From Druceiella hillmani (taxonomy: Eukaryota; Arthropoda; Insecta; Lepidoptera; Hepialidae), in NCBI GenBank assembly GCA_039881145.1, contig JAYKKI010000134.1, positions 1,460,001-1,524,000 of the forward strand: DNA of 64,000 nucleotides. Reading direction: 5' to 3'. Below, piece after piece: positions 10,504-23,504 of the stretch. Position numbers and translations under genes: made by a program. The notes below the pieces were generated by a model. It was not told the origin of the DNA. It did not search any database and saw only the letters and a program-made list of their open reading frames with translations. How positions within the stretch are numbered: the first letter of the stretch is position 1; every line of letters begins with the position of its first letter.

Positions 10504-12569
10504 CAAAATAATTCAATAATTTTAAATTAAAATATAATATTACAACGAATAAGTAATATTTTGGTAAATGGGATAAATTTTGATTTCGTTATTTGTTTAA
10601 GTTTTCCCTAACTATTAACATTAAATTCACAGACATACCAAGGATATGTAATTTTTAAAAATTTAATTAATGGCTGACAGGGGTAGAAATTTATATAGAA
10701 AATTCATAGAAGTATTACCAAATGAGGTAGACATCTGAATTATACAAACTAAATATCTAAGACCCAAAACACAAAGATGCTATCTATAAGCTGTAAATTT
10801 ACAAAAATAATAAAATAAATACATGTTACTCGTACTTGTGAGAAAACTGTACGCAGAACTGATAATAAATGGTGTTACAATTTGCATTTGGAAACATTGT
10901 CCTTACTGAAATGTATTATCGAATTGTTTTTGTCCCGTGTTGCTATATGAAAATTAATTTGAATAATCTTCGACCTGCTTGCAATAGAACATTTGATGGT
11001 ACAGTTAATGACTTGGATAATATATGAAATTGCTATGCGGCAGTTTTATTTTGTCGAAATACAGACTAGAAGTCAATGACAATGCAGACAACATCAGCAC
11101 CAGAGCGGAATTTGATGTACTGAGCAGTGTCACATTTATTATGTCCAAAATATCATGATATTCACTGTTTAATTAAAGTTGTTTCAATAGACGTCCACTC
11201 AAAATTAGTTTTAATAGGCATCAAGCATCCATTAATGTCAGATTAATTATGGTAATAACTAGAAAACAAGAAAAAATTTTGGCTTCTTTTGTAACGGGCT
11301 AAGTGCAAGTCGAATTTCCCCATCAAGGGTAATATAGCTAATTAATTAACCAACTTAAACTTGTTAGTCACTAGCAATAAATCTGATCCATAGTTAAGTT
11401 TTTGAAAATTATATTTTTTTCACGCTAACTATAAATGTCCGCTTTACAATCTTATATTTCTGGTATCTTAAATATATTCTAATGTAATCGATCTCGATGT
11501 AAATAGTTTCAAAACATCACTTCAGCTTTATAAATAAGTTGGAGAGCATAGACTTACTTCCATTTTTCCATATGGACAAGGAATTTCTACATCTATGCCA
11601 ATTTTCAAGTTTTTTTTAAATTAAATTGTATCATTGAATGAACATTTAATTCATAAATTTGTAATTAACATTACCATTTATGTGCTTATTTTGGTACTTA
11701 AACAAATGTAGGAAATACAACTGTATATTTTTTTATACTCGTATTAACAATGGTTATTCTGATAAACCAACTACCCTGTCACACATGGTAGAATAACAGA
11801 ATAAACTTAATTAAGTTTTGCGCAGAATATTCTTATAATATCTAATAATTTTCTTATTTATCTTGGCTATTAGTTTGGCACAGATGAAGGTTCATAATAA
11901 TATAATCAACGAAAAGTCATCATCCTTTTAGCGCAAGTCTTAAAATTATAGAAAACCCTTAGTTACTAATCGTATCTTTAGCTTTGCTGCGAAATTTATA
12001 GATTTCAGAATATTTTGGTTAAATTGTAGCGATAGTGGAGAAAATGTCATAGGACTGTATAAACATTTCTTTGACTCCATAGCTGTACTTCGATTTGTTA
12101 ATTTCTAGTTAGTTTAATACTTTTAGTTATAATAACAATTATAGCACGTATTAAATTAAAAACGGCAGATTCTTAAGTCTTAATATTTAGACAGGAAAGG
12201 CTCGTTCAATATCAGGAGTGAAGATTGGAAATCCGAAGTTTAATGACAAAGTCTCTCCTTAAGGCCTAAAATACAATTTTCGAAACAGCAGATCCCAGAC
12301 TTTCTTATTCCAGGACTGAGAAATTGGAACTCGAAGTTCGAGAACACAGTCCCTGTTTGAAACCCATAATACTAAAGTTCCTGTCATCATATGCCGGCTT
12401 CGTCTTTAGCCTTCAGCAACAGTAAGGTAGTTTTTCAGTTTTGATTTATGGATTGAGGGTTATAATAATTTCACGTTTGGAAAACCGACGCAAAGATTTA
12501 ATTAAGGTTTTAGTATAAATAACGGGGCATATGTATGGAAATACATGTGTGTGTATGGATAGACGTATG

Positions 12570-12572
<3 letters not shown>
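10504..12572. other. AT-rich DNA without recognised genes
   Basis: No coding or RNA feature is supported. At 12207-12376 a sequence of about 62 bp is repeated imperfectly about 105 bp apart: both copies have CAGGA, then GAAATTGGAA-like and CGAAGTT-like blocks, an ACAGTC-like block, and CATAATAC-like ends. Confidence 0.55.

Positions 12573-12619
<47 letters not shown>
12573..12619. repeat. (AT)n microsatellite
   Basis: Pure TA dinucleotides, flanked by GTGTGTATGG on the left and ACATTTACACAC on the right. Confidence 0.97.
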
Positions 12620-12622
<3 letters not shown>

Positions 12623-12854
12623 TTACACACTCTGTCCCTATGCCTTATTCATAGTCGCAATAAATCAAATTGCTATATTATAACTATAAATACCATAACC
12701 ATAATGATACAAGACAGCTAGTATAATTGCGATCTTGGAAGGTTTAAATTATTACAGAATGATAAGTGGCAACCTTTACATGAGGTAGAATATAACAGGT
12801 TGAATTCTAAGTGGGTCTATAAAAAAATACAGGATAATTTACAGCATCTTCGTA

Positions 12855-13043
12855 CTATTCGTACTTTATTAGCTCAATCGTTGGCATTTTCAGCCTTAAG
12901 TTGTTGATGGTATTGGTCAAGCCACTTGATGGACTTCGATTAACTATTTCCTTTAGCCATGACGCGCAATCGACCCCAGCCTGATGAATATTTGGGAAAA
13001 GTCTGTCAGTCAAGCTAATCATATCATTCACGTCATCACTCAT
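12855..13043 (-). CDS. Unrecognised 62-residue ORF, probably a coding remnant
   Basis: An ATG ORF encoding a balanced-composition peptide: MSDDVNDMISLTDRLF, NIHQAGVDCASWLKEIVN and NTINNLRLKMPTIELIKYE. Unlike most open frames in this window it is not low-complexity and uses mixed codons. The stretch is also more GC-rich than its surroundings. The frame ends in TAG within AT-rich DNA. No domain is recognised. It could be one exon of a gene or a piece of a transposon-encoded protein. Confidence 0.35.
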   Translation of the reverse strand: MSDDVNDMISLTDRLFPNIHQAGVDCASWLKEIVNRSPSSGLTNTINNLRLKMPTIELIKYE

Positions 13044-14430
13044 CCTATACTATAACTTTAAATCCCCTTAAAAGTGCCATTAGTGTATTATTTGGTGGGC
13101 TTAATTTATTTTATTTCATCCCTCTTTTCAACCCTCTACCGAATGTATTAGCAAAATCGGTAAAAGAGTTATTTCTTTGTCTGTAATAGTCCAAATAATA
13201 ATTTATATACTTTAAAATAAATAGACCTACAGTGTAAATGTTCAAACTTTATTTCTCTTCCGTAAGGATTACATTACCAAAAGATCCCTTTTTAAAATAT
13301 TCTTCTTATATACATACATATACACATAAATTTATCGTACGAAAGTTACAATTCCTAGAATTACACAATAGTTCCATTATTCCAAATATTTTACGGTGTA
13401 TTCCATTTACGGTATATAATCTTTTAAGAAAAATGTGCGTGGTTCATTTTTATAATGACCGTTTATGTGACGACATCCAAAAAACAAAGGTTTTTAGCTG
13501 AATTTTAAACGGGGAAACGAAGAGAATTTAATTGAAATCACAGTAATTATTTTTCCCGAGAGCATATTGATTAATAGATCTATGTAAGTAGATATGCGAA
13601 TAAAAGTAGGTCAACAAGCATAGCAAAAAATGTTTTACGGTTTAATTCTCACCTTTATAACGACTGCTCCTTAGATAAAATCGAATCCACCTGGCTAAAA
13701 ACGTTTGATAAATACATCCAATCCTAAAGAGAGTAATAGAAGTTTCGTTATTTTTTTCCGCTAGCAACTAAAAGATTATTCACGTTATATTACGAGTAAG
13801 TATACGAGGCATAATGCTAAATAATTGTCTCACTTATGACTAATTCAACGAAGAAATTGTTGAACATAATAAGTGAGAAAGAAGATTTTAAAGTAACCTG
13901 CAAATCGCTATTCACGCCGCCTTTTGGTTTTTGAGATCATAATTCACTGGATAAGGTAATTGACATCGAGTTTTTTTTAATCAAAATTACTGAATAGAAA
14001 GCATAATTATCAGAACGTATTTATAGTAAATAGTGAACAGATGTTGCTGCTCTCTTTGTTTTATTTTGATACTCAAATAAAATATTGCTATATTATCAAG
14101 TAATTTTTTTAAGAAATATATGCATATGATTTTTCTTATTAATTAGTTATTCTAAGCTTCTTCCAATAGGAAAATAATTAAACGAAATAGCAAACATTTT
14201 TACAACAATATACATCCTAATACGACCACCTGAAATTTGGCAATAAAACCGTTTCTTTTCTAATATTAGTGACATGTTTTATTCTGTTTTACATTTAATA
14301 TTTGAACTCGAAATATGACAGTAGATTCTAATATTTCGTATATTCTACGTTCATTTGTAGTATTTTTCTTAATATTTAATAACATGCATAAAAATTATTA
14401 ATGAAACAATATCATATTAATTTTCCTAAC
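13044..14430. other. AT-rich DNA without recognised genes
   Basis: Nothing beyond an imperfect stem (TCTCACTTAT at 13828-13837 with ATAAGTGAGA at 13869-13878) was seen. A plus-strand open frame at 13238-13501 has no recognisable features. Confidence 0.5.
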
Positions 14431-14434
14431 TATA

Positions 14435-14493
<59 letters not shown>

Positions 14494-14505
14494 CATATAT
14501 ATACG

Positions 14506-14546
<41 letters not shown>
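14431..14546. repeat. (AT)n microsatellite
   Basis: About 115 bp of TA repeats with central ATATACGTATATAC interruptions. Both strands give Tyr-Ile-rich open frames that are not genes. Confidence 0.97.
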
Positions 14547-14551
<5 letters not shown>

Positions 14552-16809
14552 AACATATATATGCACTTAATATTTGGATTTGTAACATGTTTGTGGTTCC
14601 TTGCTCTGAAAATTTTCAAATTAATTTTTTTCTGCGAAAGAATTTTTAAAAAACCAATTTTAGACCACAGCAGAAATTAATATGGGTGACACATTAGCTC
14701 TAATTATTATATTGCGCACTTGTATTTTTACGTCAATATAAATTTAGACTTGTATAATTAAAATCATGCAGAAACAAAACTATTACATGAAATCTTTACT
14801 GTCTAGTAATAACCAATACGTTAGAAACATTTCTAGTAATAATTCTACAAATATCGATATGTATACTTTTATCTTGGAAAATTCATTTTCAAGAATTACC
14901 TGAAACCATATTGCCGAATTTTACAAACAATCACACATAGGAACAGTAGAACTAAAATAAAGAAAATGTAATTTACATAGTGAATGATTAAAAGTACATA
15001 TGAAAATCAATATACCAGCTCCTTTAAAGAAGATCACAAAAAATAATTCGGCTCACAAAACATAATGCAAGACCTGGATCATAATGCTAAGAATACTTGA
15101 TCGTTATGCTATTTTACTGGCTATTTTCAACGAATTCGTTTTACACGAGATATATTACGTTGTTTTTATAATATTCAAAACGTTTTTCACAAATATTCCA
15201 AAGACTGATAAGAATGTATGTACTTGAAAGAATATTTTATAGATAACCTAATAAAAAAACTGACCAACAGATTGTGATACCTGATATAAATTTGAGTTTA
15301 TTAATGTTTTACATTTTATTTGTCAAATTAAACGAAATAACTTCAATTTAAAGTTTTCTAAAAATGCTATTGCTCTGAAATGTCTAAACTTTTTGAAACT
15401 AGTCGTTAAAAAATTGGCTGTAACTGTGCATTGAATATCACTTCGAATATTATACTTTGTAAAGGGGATATAAAGATTTAAAATTGTGATTGTAATTTTC
15501 ACATTATTTTGAAATACAAGGGACGGATTTCACCGACGCTCACGCATATTTTGAATTCAGTACCGTTTGCGCTTACAAACAGTGAGGATGTGTGATTCGG
15601 TCGCTCTTCGTCAGTATGTGCCATAGATTTATAACTCGTACCCGGCATATACACACTAAGTTTTAATGTACGTTACAATAAAATGTAAATTACGTATAAA
15701 TGATTGTTACATAATATTTCTATGATACATTTGAAATGCCTAATATTTTGTACAGCTTTGTAAATTAGTGGATAAATTTGTTGATATTTTCAGATAATAA
15801 TGGGAAAACAGAATATTTTTTATAGACGCCTGGTATAGGGAGCAAAAATGAAAAAAAAAAATAAGTACCCTAAACGAAAGGTTTGTATAAATGTTATAAT
15901 AGGCGTAATATAGAATTATTAAATATGTTCGTATTTTAGAAATAGTAAATAGATATTTGGCTTTTACTGAGTATTATAGATTACTGAGTATTATATTACG
16001 GAGATACATTCTATAATTTCATTGTATACGTAAAGATGTATAATTTTTTAAAATATTAAAGTTTCAATTTTTGGATGTATATGTAAGTTCAATGCTGAAT
16101 ATGGTAATGCTTCTCTTTTAGTATTTTACCAATATTTTAAAAACAATATTCTTTTTACTCTGTATTCGACTTTTTGTATTTTATAGCCATTTATCGTGTG
16201 AAAAAAAGAAAGCTGATATAAAAATTTGACATGATGATTTATAGCTTCTAGTAGACGTAGACGTAAAACATAAAAACAATAATTCGGGTTGATTTATATA
16301 GAGAAGGGTCAAATTAGGGGTCAAAAATTGTTTTTATCGTGTGGGATATAAAATGAATGTCGGTAAAATAGGAGTTCAAAAATTATATTATTTAACCTTA
16401 TGCAATTTTTTTTTAAAAAGTCATCGAAATTATTATTCAGCTACTAGAAAATTCATCTAACTATCTTTAGTTTTGTAGTTTTTTATTACTTTGTTTTTAT
16501 TGACATTGAGTTGGAAATTTATCTGATGCAATTTCCTTTTATCATTAAAAGAAAATAATCATCAAAACTGTTGTAGGAACCACACTATAGATGAAATAAA
16601 AAATGATGTTGCGGAGATAACAAAGAGAAGGCGTATATACTAAAATGGAAAATGTAAGTCTGATATAATATTTCCGAGTTAATTTAAAATGTTTGCGTGT
16701 TACATTTCACCACCAATTTGATTAAGCCTATTAATTTCATATGTTAGTTCCAGACCAGATAAATTATTATTATTTTCTTAATAATAATATATTAATTTAA
16801 ATTGCTCAT
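14547..16809. other. AT-rich DNA without recognised genes
   Basis: No coding remnant was recognised. A GC-richer island at about 15515-15650 (with CACCGACGCTCACGC and GTACCCGGCATATAC) stands out but shows no open frame or RNA-gene boxes. Confidence 0.5.
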
Positions 16810-18130
16810 TCAAATGAAATTGTTATGGATTATTTATTATATAATATGGCAATCTCACACATTTTTTCGATAATAAGAACGTTAAATGTTTCGTGCGTTG
16901 TTGGTTTTTTATTAAATAATTTTGATTGTTTGTGATATCCAGTGAGTGGAATTACGATATGTCGTTTTTAGTGCTGGTGAATATTTGGACATGTTACTAT
17001 TATATGCCGAATACCGTTATAATCCCGGAGCAGTCGTCAGAATGTACACTCAACGTTATCCGAACCGGAGACAGCTCGGTGGAGGCCAAGTTATTATCAA
17101 CGCAATTGCGAGATTAGGTGAGAAAAGGCCCAATGTTCCGTTGAATTCTAGTGGTATTCCACGAATATCGGTAAATATAGAAGAAAAGGTGTTAAGTTAC
17201 TTCAGAAAGAAGTCACTTTCAAGTACCAGGCGCTGTGGTAGATTACCATAAGCCATACGTTAGTACATACAATTTTAAAAAAAGAAAACCAATACCTGTA
17301 CGGCAGATTATACACGTACGCCGAGACGGCAGATTATGCACGTAGAATGAATTACGTTGTATGAGTCTTACAAATGTGTAGTGAAAATCCTCGTTTGATC
17401 GGAAATGTTATTTGTTCTGATGAAATTTTTTTTACGATGAATTCAATGTGGAATCGACGAATTTGTCACCATTGGTCGCATAAAGGCAGACATGTCATAC
17501 GCCAGTTATCTCATCAAGCGAGATGAACTATTAATGTATGGGCTGGTAAACACGGTGATACAAATATTAGCCCTGTTTCCATCAAAGGCAGTTTGAATCC
17601 CCAAAGGTTTTTGGCGCTGCTCAATGGTCCATTCAGCCGATTTTGGACAATATTCCGCTAGCTAGACTGCGAGACGTGTGGTTTAGACATGATCGTGCTC
17701 CACCCCACACTGCATCTGAAGTCAGGAGCAGTCTCCAAGAATTTTTTGGTGAGCAATGGATAGGCATATTCGGTCTCGTACAGTGGCCTCAGCGCTCGCC
17801 CAACTTGACACCACTAGATTTTTTTTGGGGCTGGGTGAAACAATTTGTATTCTGCAAGGAATATGAAAATGAAGCCGAAATGAGAAATTGAAATATACTA
17901 ACTTTTGACATAATAAGACGGCGCATTCGAGAGGACACCGACCTAATGAGACGCATTCACGCCAATAATTGCCGTCGGCTGCGAAAGTGCCTCGAGGGAT
18001 GAGGAATACAATTTGAACATAAAATTTAGATAAAAATAAATACATTCCAATACAAAATAATTTATAATTTAATTACTATGTACACATGTTTCTTAGTTTT
18101 TTGAAGCCAATAAGCGACATTTCATTTTGA
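16810..18130 (+). mobile_element. Tc1/mariner-like DNA transposon with DUF4817-type transposase, dead copy
   Basis: The body is the transposase pseudogene at 16946-18000. Candidate terminal inverted repeats are TCAAATGAAATTGTTATGGA (16810-16829) and, on the right, CCAATAAGCGACATTTCATT (18107-18126), which pair imperfectly. No target-site duplication was established, so the ends are provisional. Confidence 0.5.
16946..18000 (+). pseudogene. Transposase (DUF4817-like helix-turn-helix plus DDE-type nuclease), degenerate
   Basis: The N-terminal block (16946-17250) has the helix-turn-helix pattern EYLDMLLLYAEYRYNPGAVV, MYTQRYPNRRQ and INAIARLGEKRPNVPLNSSG. Next come ARRMNYVV at about 17325 and the first catalytic-type Asp in NVICSDEIFFTMNSMWNR (about 17405-17460). 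After frame changes, a block at 17643-17891 carries the second Asp in VWFRHDRAPPHTA (Asp at 17691) and the third in NLTPLDFFWGWVKQF (Asp at 17817). This spacing fits the DDE/DDD transposases that cut and paste Tc1/mariner-like elements. The C-terminus RRRIREDTDLMRRIHANN follows at about 17919. The frame is broken by stops at about 17249, 17361 and 17523 and by frameshifts. It is a non-functional copy of a family of about 350 residues. Confidence 0.88.
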
Positions 18131-18336
18131 CACTTAACAGTTTGCAAAATTTACAACGTTACCAAACTGACATTTAGTGTAAAGTTTATGGTGTGTTAAT
18201 ATAAACAAAATTATGATTTCATTATGATTTCATACAAAATTTAAAATTTCATTATTTTAAAACTAGGCGACTAATCGAAAGAAGTAACATTTTGTCGGAT
18301 TATATATGATTAATGGGACAAGCGATTGAAGTATTA
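18131..18336. other. Flank of the transposon, no feature
   Basis: AT-rich sequence with a small local duplication of TTATGATTTCAT (about 18210-18235). Nothing else is visible. Confidence 0.5.
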
Positions 18337-18515
18337 TGTGTGTGTGTGTGTGTGTGTGTGTGTGAGTGTGTGCGTGCGTGTGTGCGTACGGGCGGGCGGG
18401 CGTGCTTGAGTGCGTGCGTGGGTGTGTGTGTGTGTGTGTTTGTGTGTGTGCGCGAATATCGCGCGCACGCGCGATCATGTGTGATACGCGGTGTGCGCGC
18501 GCGCACAAACACCAC
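18337..18515. repeat. Compound (GT)n / (GC)n simple repeat
   Basis: A GT-rich tract with GC alternation (TGTGTGTG, GCGTGCGTG, GGGCGGGCGGGCG, GCGCGCACGCGCG). Alternating purine-pyrimidine sequence of this kind can adopt Z-DNA. Open frames on both strands are Cys-Val or Thr-His repeats and are not genes. Confidence 0.95.
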
Positions 18516-18753
18516 TTGACAGCATAGAAAAGGATAAATATCAAACACGAATTGATAATTTGGCCGTAATTCCGACTCTGTTTATAATTAAACATCGCTG
18601 AAATTCATAAACATTTAAAGCCAAATATTTTAAAAATTGTAATTGAGCTATTGATTGCACACCTCATCACAATTTTATCGCACGTACACTTAGAGGTACC
18701 CCACAAGTAACTTTACACTTCATTTGCAGATACCTTTAAATCTCATTATTGAA

Positions 18754-19490
18754 ATGGAAGAGGAAACAACAGAAAATGTTATTATGATTGAAGGCAGGAG
18801 GATAGTTAAATTAACGCATTTTTTCAATCTTATGAAAAAATTTCTACACACGGAAATGTGGAATATAATTTAGGTCATATCCAAATCATTTCAGAAAGTA
18901 GTGTTGGCTAATCTTAAATTTCAGTTTGATATGTCACATGTCTGGAGAGAAATTCATTTTGAGCAGAAATAGATAGACATAAATCACGCTGCTGTATCTA
19001 GTATTATGTCGGTAGGTTCTGGTCATGCTCATCTACAAACTATTACTGCTGTTTTAGAAATTCCGACTATATGTGCAAAATTGTATGTATCTATACACGA
19101 CACTGTGCGTGAGTGGTGGGAGGAGACCGTGGCACATTGTATGGCAGTAGCTGCCAAACAAGACGCGGATTATGCAATATTTATTGATAATGTTAATAAG
19201 TATGGAACACCAATGATCAAAGTAGTTACTGACAAATATTGGTCAAAAAGATCATATCGAACCAAATATTCTCCTTTATCCGGCGCAGCTCTTATTGCAG
19301 GTCATACATTTGGAGAGGTAAAACCTTTCCAAATTTAGGAACAAACAATAAATATTGCCTGATTTGCGTTCGTTCTGCTAATAAGAATTTGGAGCCTCCA
19401 GAGCATTTAAGCTATAAAAACTATTCAGGTTCATCTACCGCGATGGAATCTACTATAACTTAAGAGGGACCACATTCTCTAATCTGATTT
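18754..19490 (+). pseudogene. Mutator-like transposase domain protein, 5' part, degenerate
   Basis: This matches the insect family carrying a Mutator-like transposase domain, which moves MULE-type DNA transposons. It starts at ATG 18754 with EEETTENVIMIEGRRIVKL, then stops (about 18871 and 18970) break the frame. The best-preserved part (19006-19338) has GSGHAHLQTITAVLEIPTIC, WWEETVAHCMAVAAKQDADY, GTPMIKVVTDKYWSKRSYRT and YSPLSGAALIAGHTFG. A frameshift near 19325 leads to NNKYCLICVRSANKNLEPPE and KNYSGSSTAMEST, ending about 19463. The C-terminal portion of the family is missing. Assignment is from recognised motifs. Confidence 0.8.
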
Positions 19491-21092
19491 TTACTAAGTG
19501 CTTACAATCTTAGTCACTATATTATTTTTATAATATTACATTTTTAAATGCTTTTTCTTATTTTTTATCCCAAAAGACTTCCGTATTAAAATAGATCTTT
19601 TATACTTCAGCTACTTTAAAAAAATTAAATTATGATTAGACCTATAATAGTACAAGTAGTCTATAAAACATGAATGTATATTAATTTTGATCTATAATTT
19701 ACTTATAGCTATAAATTGTTTGTTAATTTTTTTGGTATTATGGAAACAATATTGTGTTTCCTAGTAAATTTTCAAAGAAAACACGTATTCATAAATCTTC
19801 AATTAATTTTTTTTTAATTATGCGTTTGATTTCGTATTATTGTTTGTAACTTAAAAAAATGAACCGCTTGTCAATGAAAGCCAAGATGAGAAACATATTG
19901 AACCTTTTTTTCTTCTTGCCATACGAAAAAATGGATCAATTTAGGTATTTTCATATGTAATGCCTAAATATTATCATTTAAACGCGCGCGTATGTATTAG
20001 TGGGAAACGAAATATTTCATCGCATACATCCGATCCTTCATGATATCAGACTTGATGGGACGCGCAAATAATTGTTACTCTCATTTTACGTGTAGATATT
20101 ATATTATAAAGAAAACAAATTAATAAAAGCAATTAGGATCTCCGTATTATGGCCTCCATTCTGCAAAATTCCATGTACCTAGGTCCAAATCCGTAACAAA
20201 TTTAAAGCTGTGACAGACGGTGAGCGGATAAGATAAAATTATTAGAGTTACTTTTTGCACTAAGAAACTAAAAATTAAGTTGATTTTAATATTTGAGTTG
20301 AATTGCAATGTGCGTAATTAAGAAATTAATTGAACCCCCTAGAGTGAGCTTTGAACTGTAAATACCTAATTACGATAAATTGCAAATAATTGATATTATT
20401 TATACCTTAAATCTATAAAAACCTCTTTCATTATAAGAACCAATAAATTTTAATAGGTGATACAAATTTTTAATAAATTACTAATATAAGAAATATATTA
20501 ATTCGTAATTATATAATATGAAAGGTCGGTATTACGTATTCACAGAGTCGGAATTATATTTACAGATTATTTTTTAACGTTATTTCAAGAACAGGAATAA
20601 ATCATTTGGTTTCAGTGAACTAAATATCACACCGACTGACATAGCTCAGCCTAACGTTAGTTACAAGAAGTCGCAACTCGGCACCAATGCCGGTTGCATT
20701 ACAAGTAATCAGACGGTTCCTTCATAACGTAGTATTTCCACTTCGAATGCCAAAATGTTAAAATTTTTGCTTGGTATCCATAGTCCCTTAAATAAGTCGT
20801 ATTAATATAGCAGTCCAAATTTATGATAAATCACTGCATCGAATGTTTTTCGCGATGACCACCGGAATTAATTAATTCTATAGGCATAACATGTAGTCGT
20901 ACTACCGTGTGCTACAAGTACGGGGATAAGCAATATTTCTGTATAAATTTACTTTCTTGTGATACTCTTTTCAAATGAGAAAAAATAATAAATTGTTAAC
21001 CTAACATTGAAGTCGATTAGAAAAAATTAAATGGTTACAAAGGTTTCTAATCATTTTAATATCAATAAATGCTTTTGTCTATAATGAAAATT
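19491..21092. other. AT-rich DNA without recognised genes
   Basis: No coding remnant was recognised. A somewhat GC-richer part (20630-20950) holds no convincing open frame or tRNA-type promoter boxes. Confidence 0.5.
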
Positions 21093-21300
21093 AAATAATA
21101 TTTAATATATTTGGTGTTCATTTTGTAGAAATTCTTTATTCACAATTAAATGAATCTACGTGATGTAGTATTATTTCAAAGACCTTTGCTAATATCCCAC
21201 CTGAAGATGTTGTAATACAACGAAACCTAGGTCGTGGTTAAAGAAATTAAAGAAAGTAGAAATAATACTACATCACGTAGTTTCATTTAATTGTAAATAA
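21093..21300. mobile_element. Palindromic hammerhead-motif element, copy C (left arm deleted)
   Basis: Outer left block with TATTTGGTGTTCA (21108-21120), GTAGAAATTCTTTATTCAC, then AATTAAATGAATCTACGTGA. The left arm then jumps from TTATTTC straight to the loop region. The right arm is complete: CCCACCTGAAGATG, TACAACGAAACCTAGG, TCGTGG, AAAGAAAGTAGAAATAATAC, ACATCACGTAGTTTC and ATTTAATTGT. Confidence 0.88.
21196..21237 (+). ncRNA. Hammerhead-ribozyme-like motif (copy C)
   Basis: The order of parts matches a minimal hammerhead: stem I 5' strand CCAC (21197-21200), conserved CUGAAGA (21201-21207), one extra U (21208), stem II GUUGU-AAU-ACAAC (21209-21221), conserved GAAA (21222-21225), self-complementary CCUAGG as a minute stem III (21226-21231), UC as the expected cleavage triplet end (21232-21233), stem I 3' strand GUGG (21234-21237). 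The extra U between the CUGANGA box and stem II departs from the canonical core. Stem III is too short to close as a hairpin, so pairing between two molecules would be needed, as described for small hammerhead variants of Penelope-like retroelements. Activity is not shown. Confidence 0.5.
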
Positions 21301-23504
21301 TATTTATTTAATTAAAAATATGCAACAAAGAAAAGTTAAAGAATTTATATTATTTGATACATTTTAATATAGTCTTTTTAAGTCGATTTTCTTATTAGGT
21401 GTCCATAGACAACTGGCAAAAATTTAAACTTTAAAGTTTGTATTTTTCGTCATATTCATCTGTGCTTTCGTTTGTTCATTAGAGCCACTTAACCCTAAGA
21501 CTGTTAGTTATGAAACTTTGCGGAAGACTTAGTTGAATTATGTGAACATTTACACATATTTTTTTTATAGAAATACCTTTCATTGAATAAGTTATTATAT
21601 CTTTTATGAAGTCCGCTTGCTTAAAATTTGTATTCAATCTGTAACTCACGGACTACATTCAGTAGGACATAATTGCAGCGGCTATTTAAAATTTAAATTA
21701 AAATTTTTGAGTAATATTCTCTAACAGCAGGTCTTTTTAGCAAAATCACTCTCCAATACGTTTTGCAGTTATGCCAACTCTCTTCTTCCTGAAATCGGAA
21801 AACATTATGAAAATGACACTTAGTAAATACTTAAACGAAAGAATATTCAGATAAAGTTACTTATACTAATAAATGCAAGATATATTGACCATCAAATTAT
21901 TCGTCTTACACCGCTCTGAGATATTGTAGACAACATATTTGGATAAATAGCGTAAAATAATATAAATATTTATAACTTTAAATATTTAAGCTTTTATACG
22001 TACTTAATTATTATTTCTTTCGGTATAACTGAATTAATGTAACACTTGTAATGTCAGTTCTATTCGTACTTGTCTGGTATATTTAATTTGGTTTTGTGCC
22101 ATAGTTTTCCTTAGATCGTATGAACTATGTAACTCGAAGTCAATTTTGCATTGTTTTTCAGTAACCTAATATTCTATCGGAATCTATACGTATAATATAA
22201 ATATAATAGATTAAATTCTGTATAGAAAAAAATATATTCCAGAAGCCATAAAACCTGCTTTTAGAATTTTCGTATGCCTGTCTGTTTGTTATTTTGTTCT
22301 CCAGTCACGCAAAATCTACTAAACAGATTTTGATGAAATGATATGGTGTTAATTTGTACTTTCAAGTAATATAAGGGATATTATTATATGAACATCGCAA
22401 ATTCACAAATTTAAGAAGTCTCCCACATATTTGATGGAAATTGTATCCGCAGAAACACTTTTTTTAACATAATACAGAGACCGTAAATGCCTATTTTAAG
22501 ACCCTTTTGTACCAAGTTATGTCTTTATAATATTAATATGTGATAAGCTTAATCGATTCAACATTATATAAATTAGGTTTACATTTTTTGTTTTATTTCG
22601 TTATGGCTTTTAGTTATTATAATTCAGTGTAGTGTAAATAAAATGTACATATATTGTAACAGTGCATGCGACTGTAAGTAACACAGATATGGAGCGATTG
22701 TGCTTGGCGTTTTATTTTTTAAAATTACGAAAATAAACCGTAAGAAAAAAGACGTAAAGGAATATAAAATCCGTTAAAAAAATATTTCTATCACCTTTCG
22801 TTTGTTCGAAAGAATTTAAATTTAAAATTGTTGAGTAGGAGAGTAATTTAAGTTGAATGCAATCATATTTCCGCTTAAATCATTACAGTTGCAGCATTTA
22901 AATAATAATATACATATATCAGAAACACATTTTGACTGTTAAATATATATTCAACAAAACAATGTAGTATAGAGTTGTTATTTAATAAAAAAAATGCCGA
23001 CCTTTACAGGATGCTTTTCCAATCGCTAACTATAAAGGTGCGTCAGAAACCAAAGGCACTGAAGGTGTTAAATTTATTCTTCATGGTGCTAGTATACACA
23101 TCATGAAAAATAAATGTAACATTTGAACGAGGGCTCAAACGATTTACGAACTTTTTGAATTTTTATTGACGTATTTTGCGAATAACGTCTCGCGCTGCAT
23201 AGCTGCCCTCTATCTCGCTTGTGATGTATCATTGAAGCAGAAATTTCATCTGAATATAAATTTTCTCGGTCGAGTGGTCTTATCGACGTTTAGACTAAAT
23301 AAACGGACTATATACCAGCTGGCGGGCGCCGTGTAATCGTGGCTCCTATTTAGCTTCAGTGATTGATGGTCTTCTAAATAATTTAGGAGTTATTAAGTCA
23401 GTACAACTGGTCAAATATCTCACGAAGCCTTAGGGTGTAAAGTTTGAGCAACATTTGAATTCTGTAGCAATACTATCTCTATAACCTTAATTATGTAGTC
23501 AGAT
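21301..23504. other. AT-rich DNA without recognised genes
   Basis: A short block at about 22265-22400 (GCCTGTCTGTTTGTTATTTT, AATCTACTAAACAGATTTTG, ATGAAATGATATGG) resembles a widespread insect interspersed repeat. A GC-richer block at about 23000-23360 begins with a possible ATG but has stops in all frames. Otherwise nothing was seen. Confidence 0.5.

Noticed and set aside
13238..13501. 87-codon plus-strand ORF
   Set aside because: No domain, AT-driven composition and no supporting context.
17722..18045. 107-codon minus-strand frame over the transposase
   Set aside because: Antisense to clear plus-strand transposase motifs.
18263..18595. Cys-Val and Thr-His repeat open frames
   Set aside because: Translations of the GT/GC simple repeat on both strands.
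20630..20720. Possible tRNA or tRNA-derived SINE (TAGCTCAG-like word, GGTTGCATTAC)
   Set aside because: The second promoter box is a poor match and no cloverleaf could be drawn.
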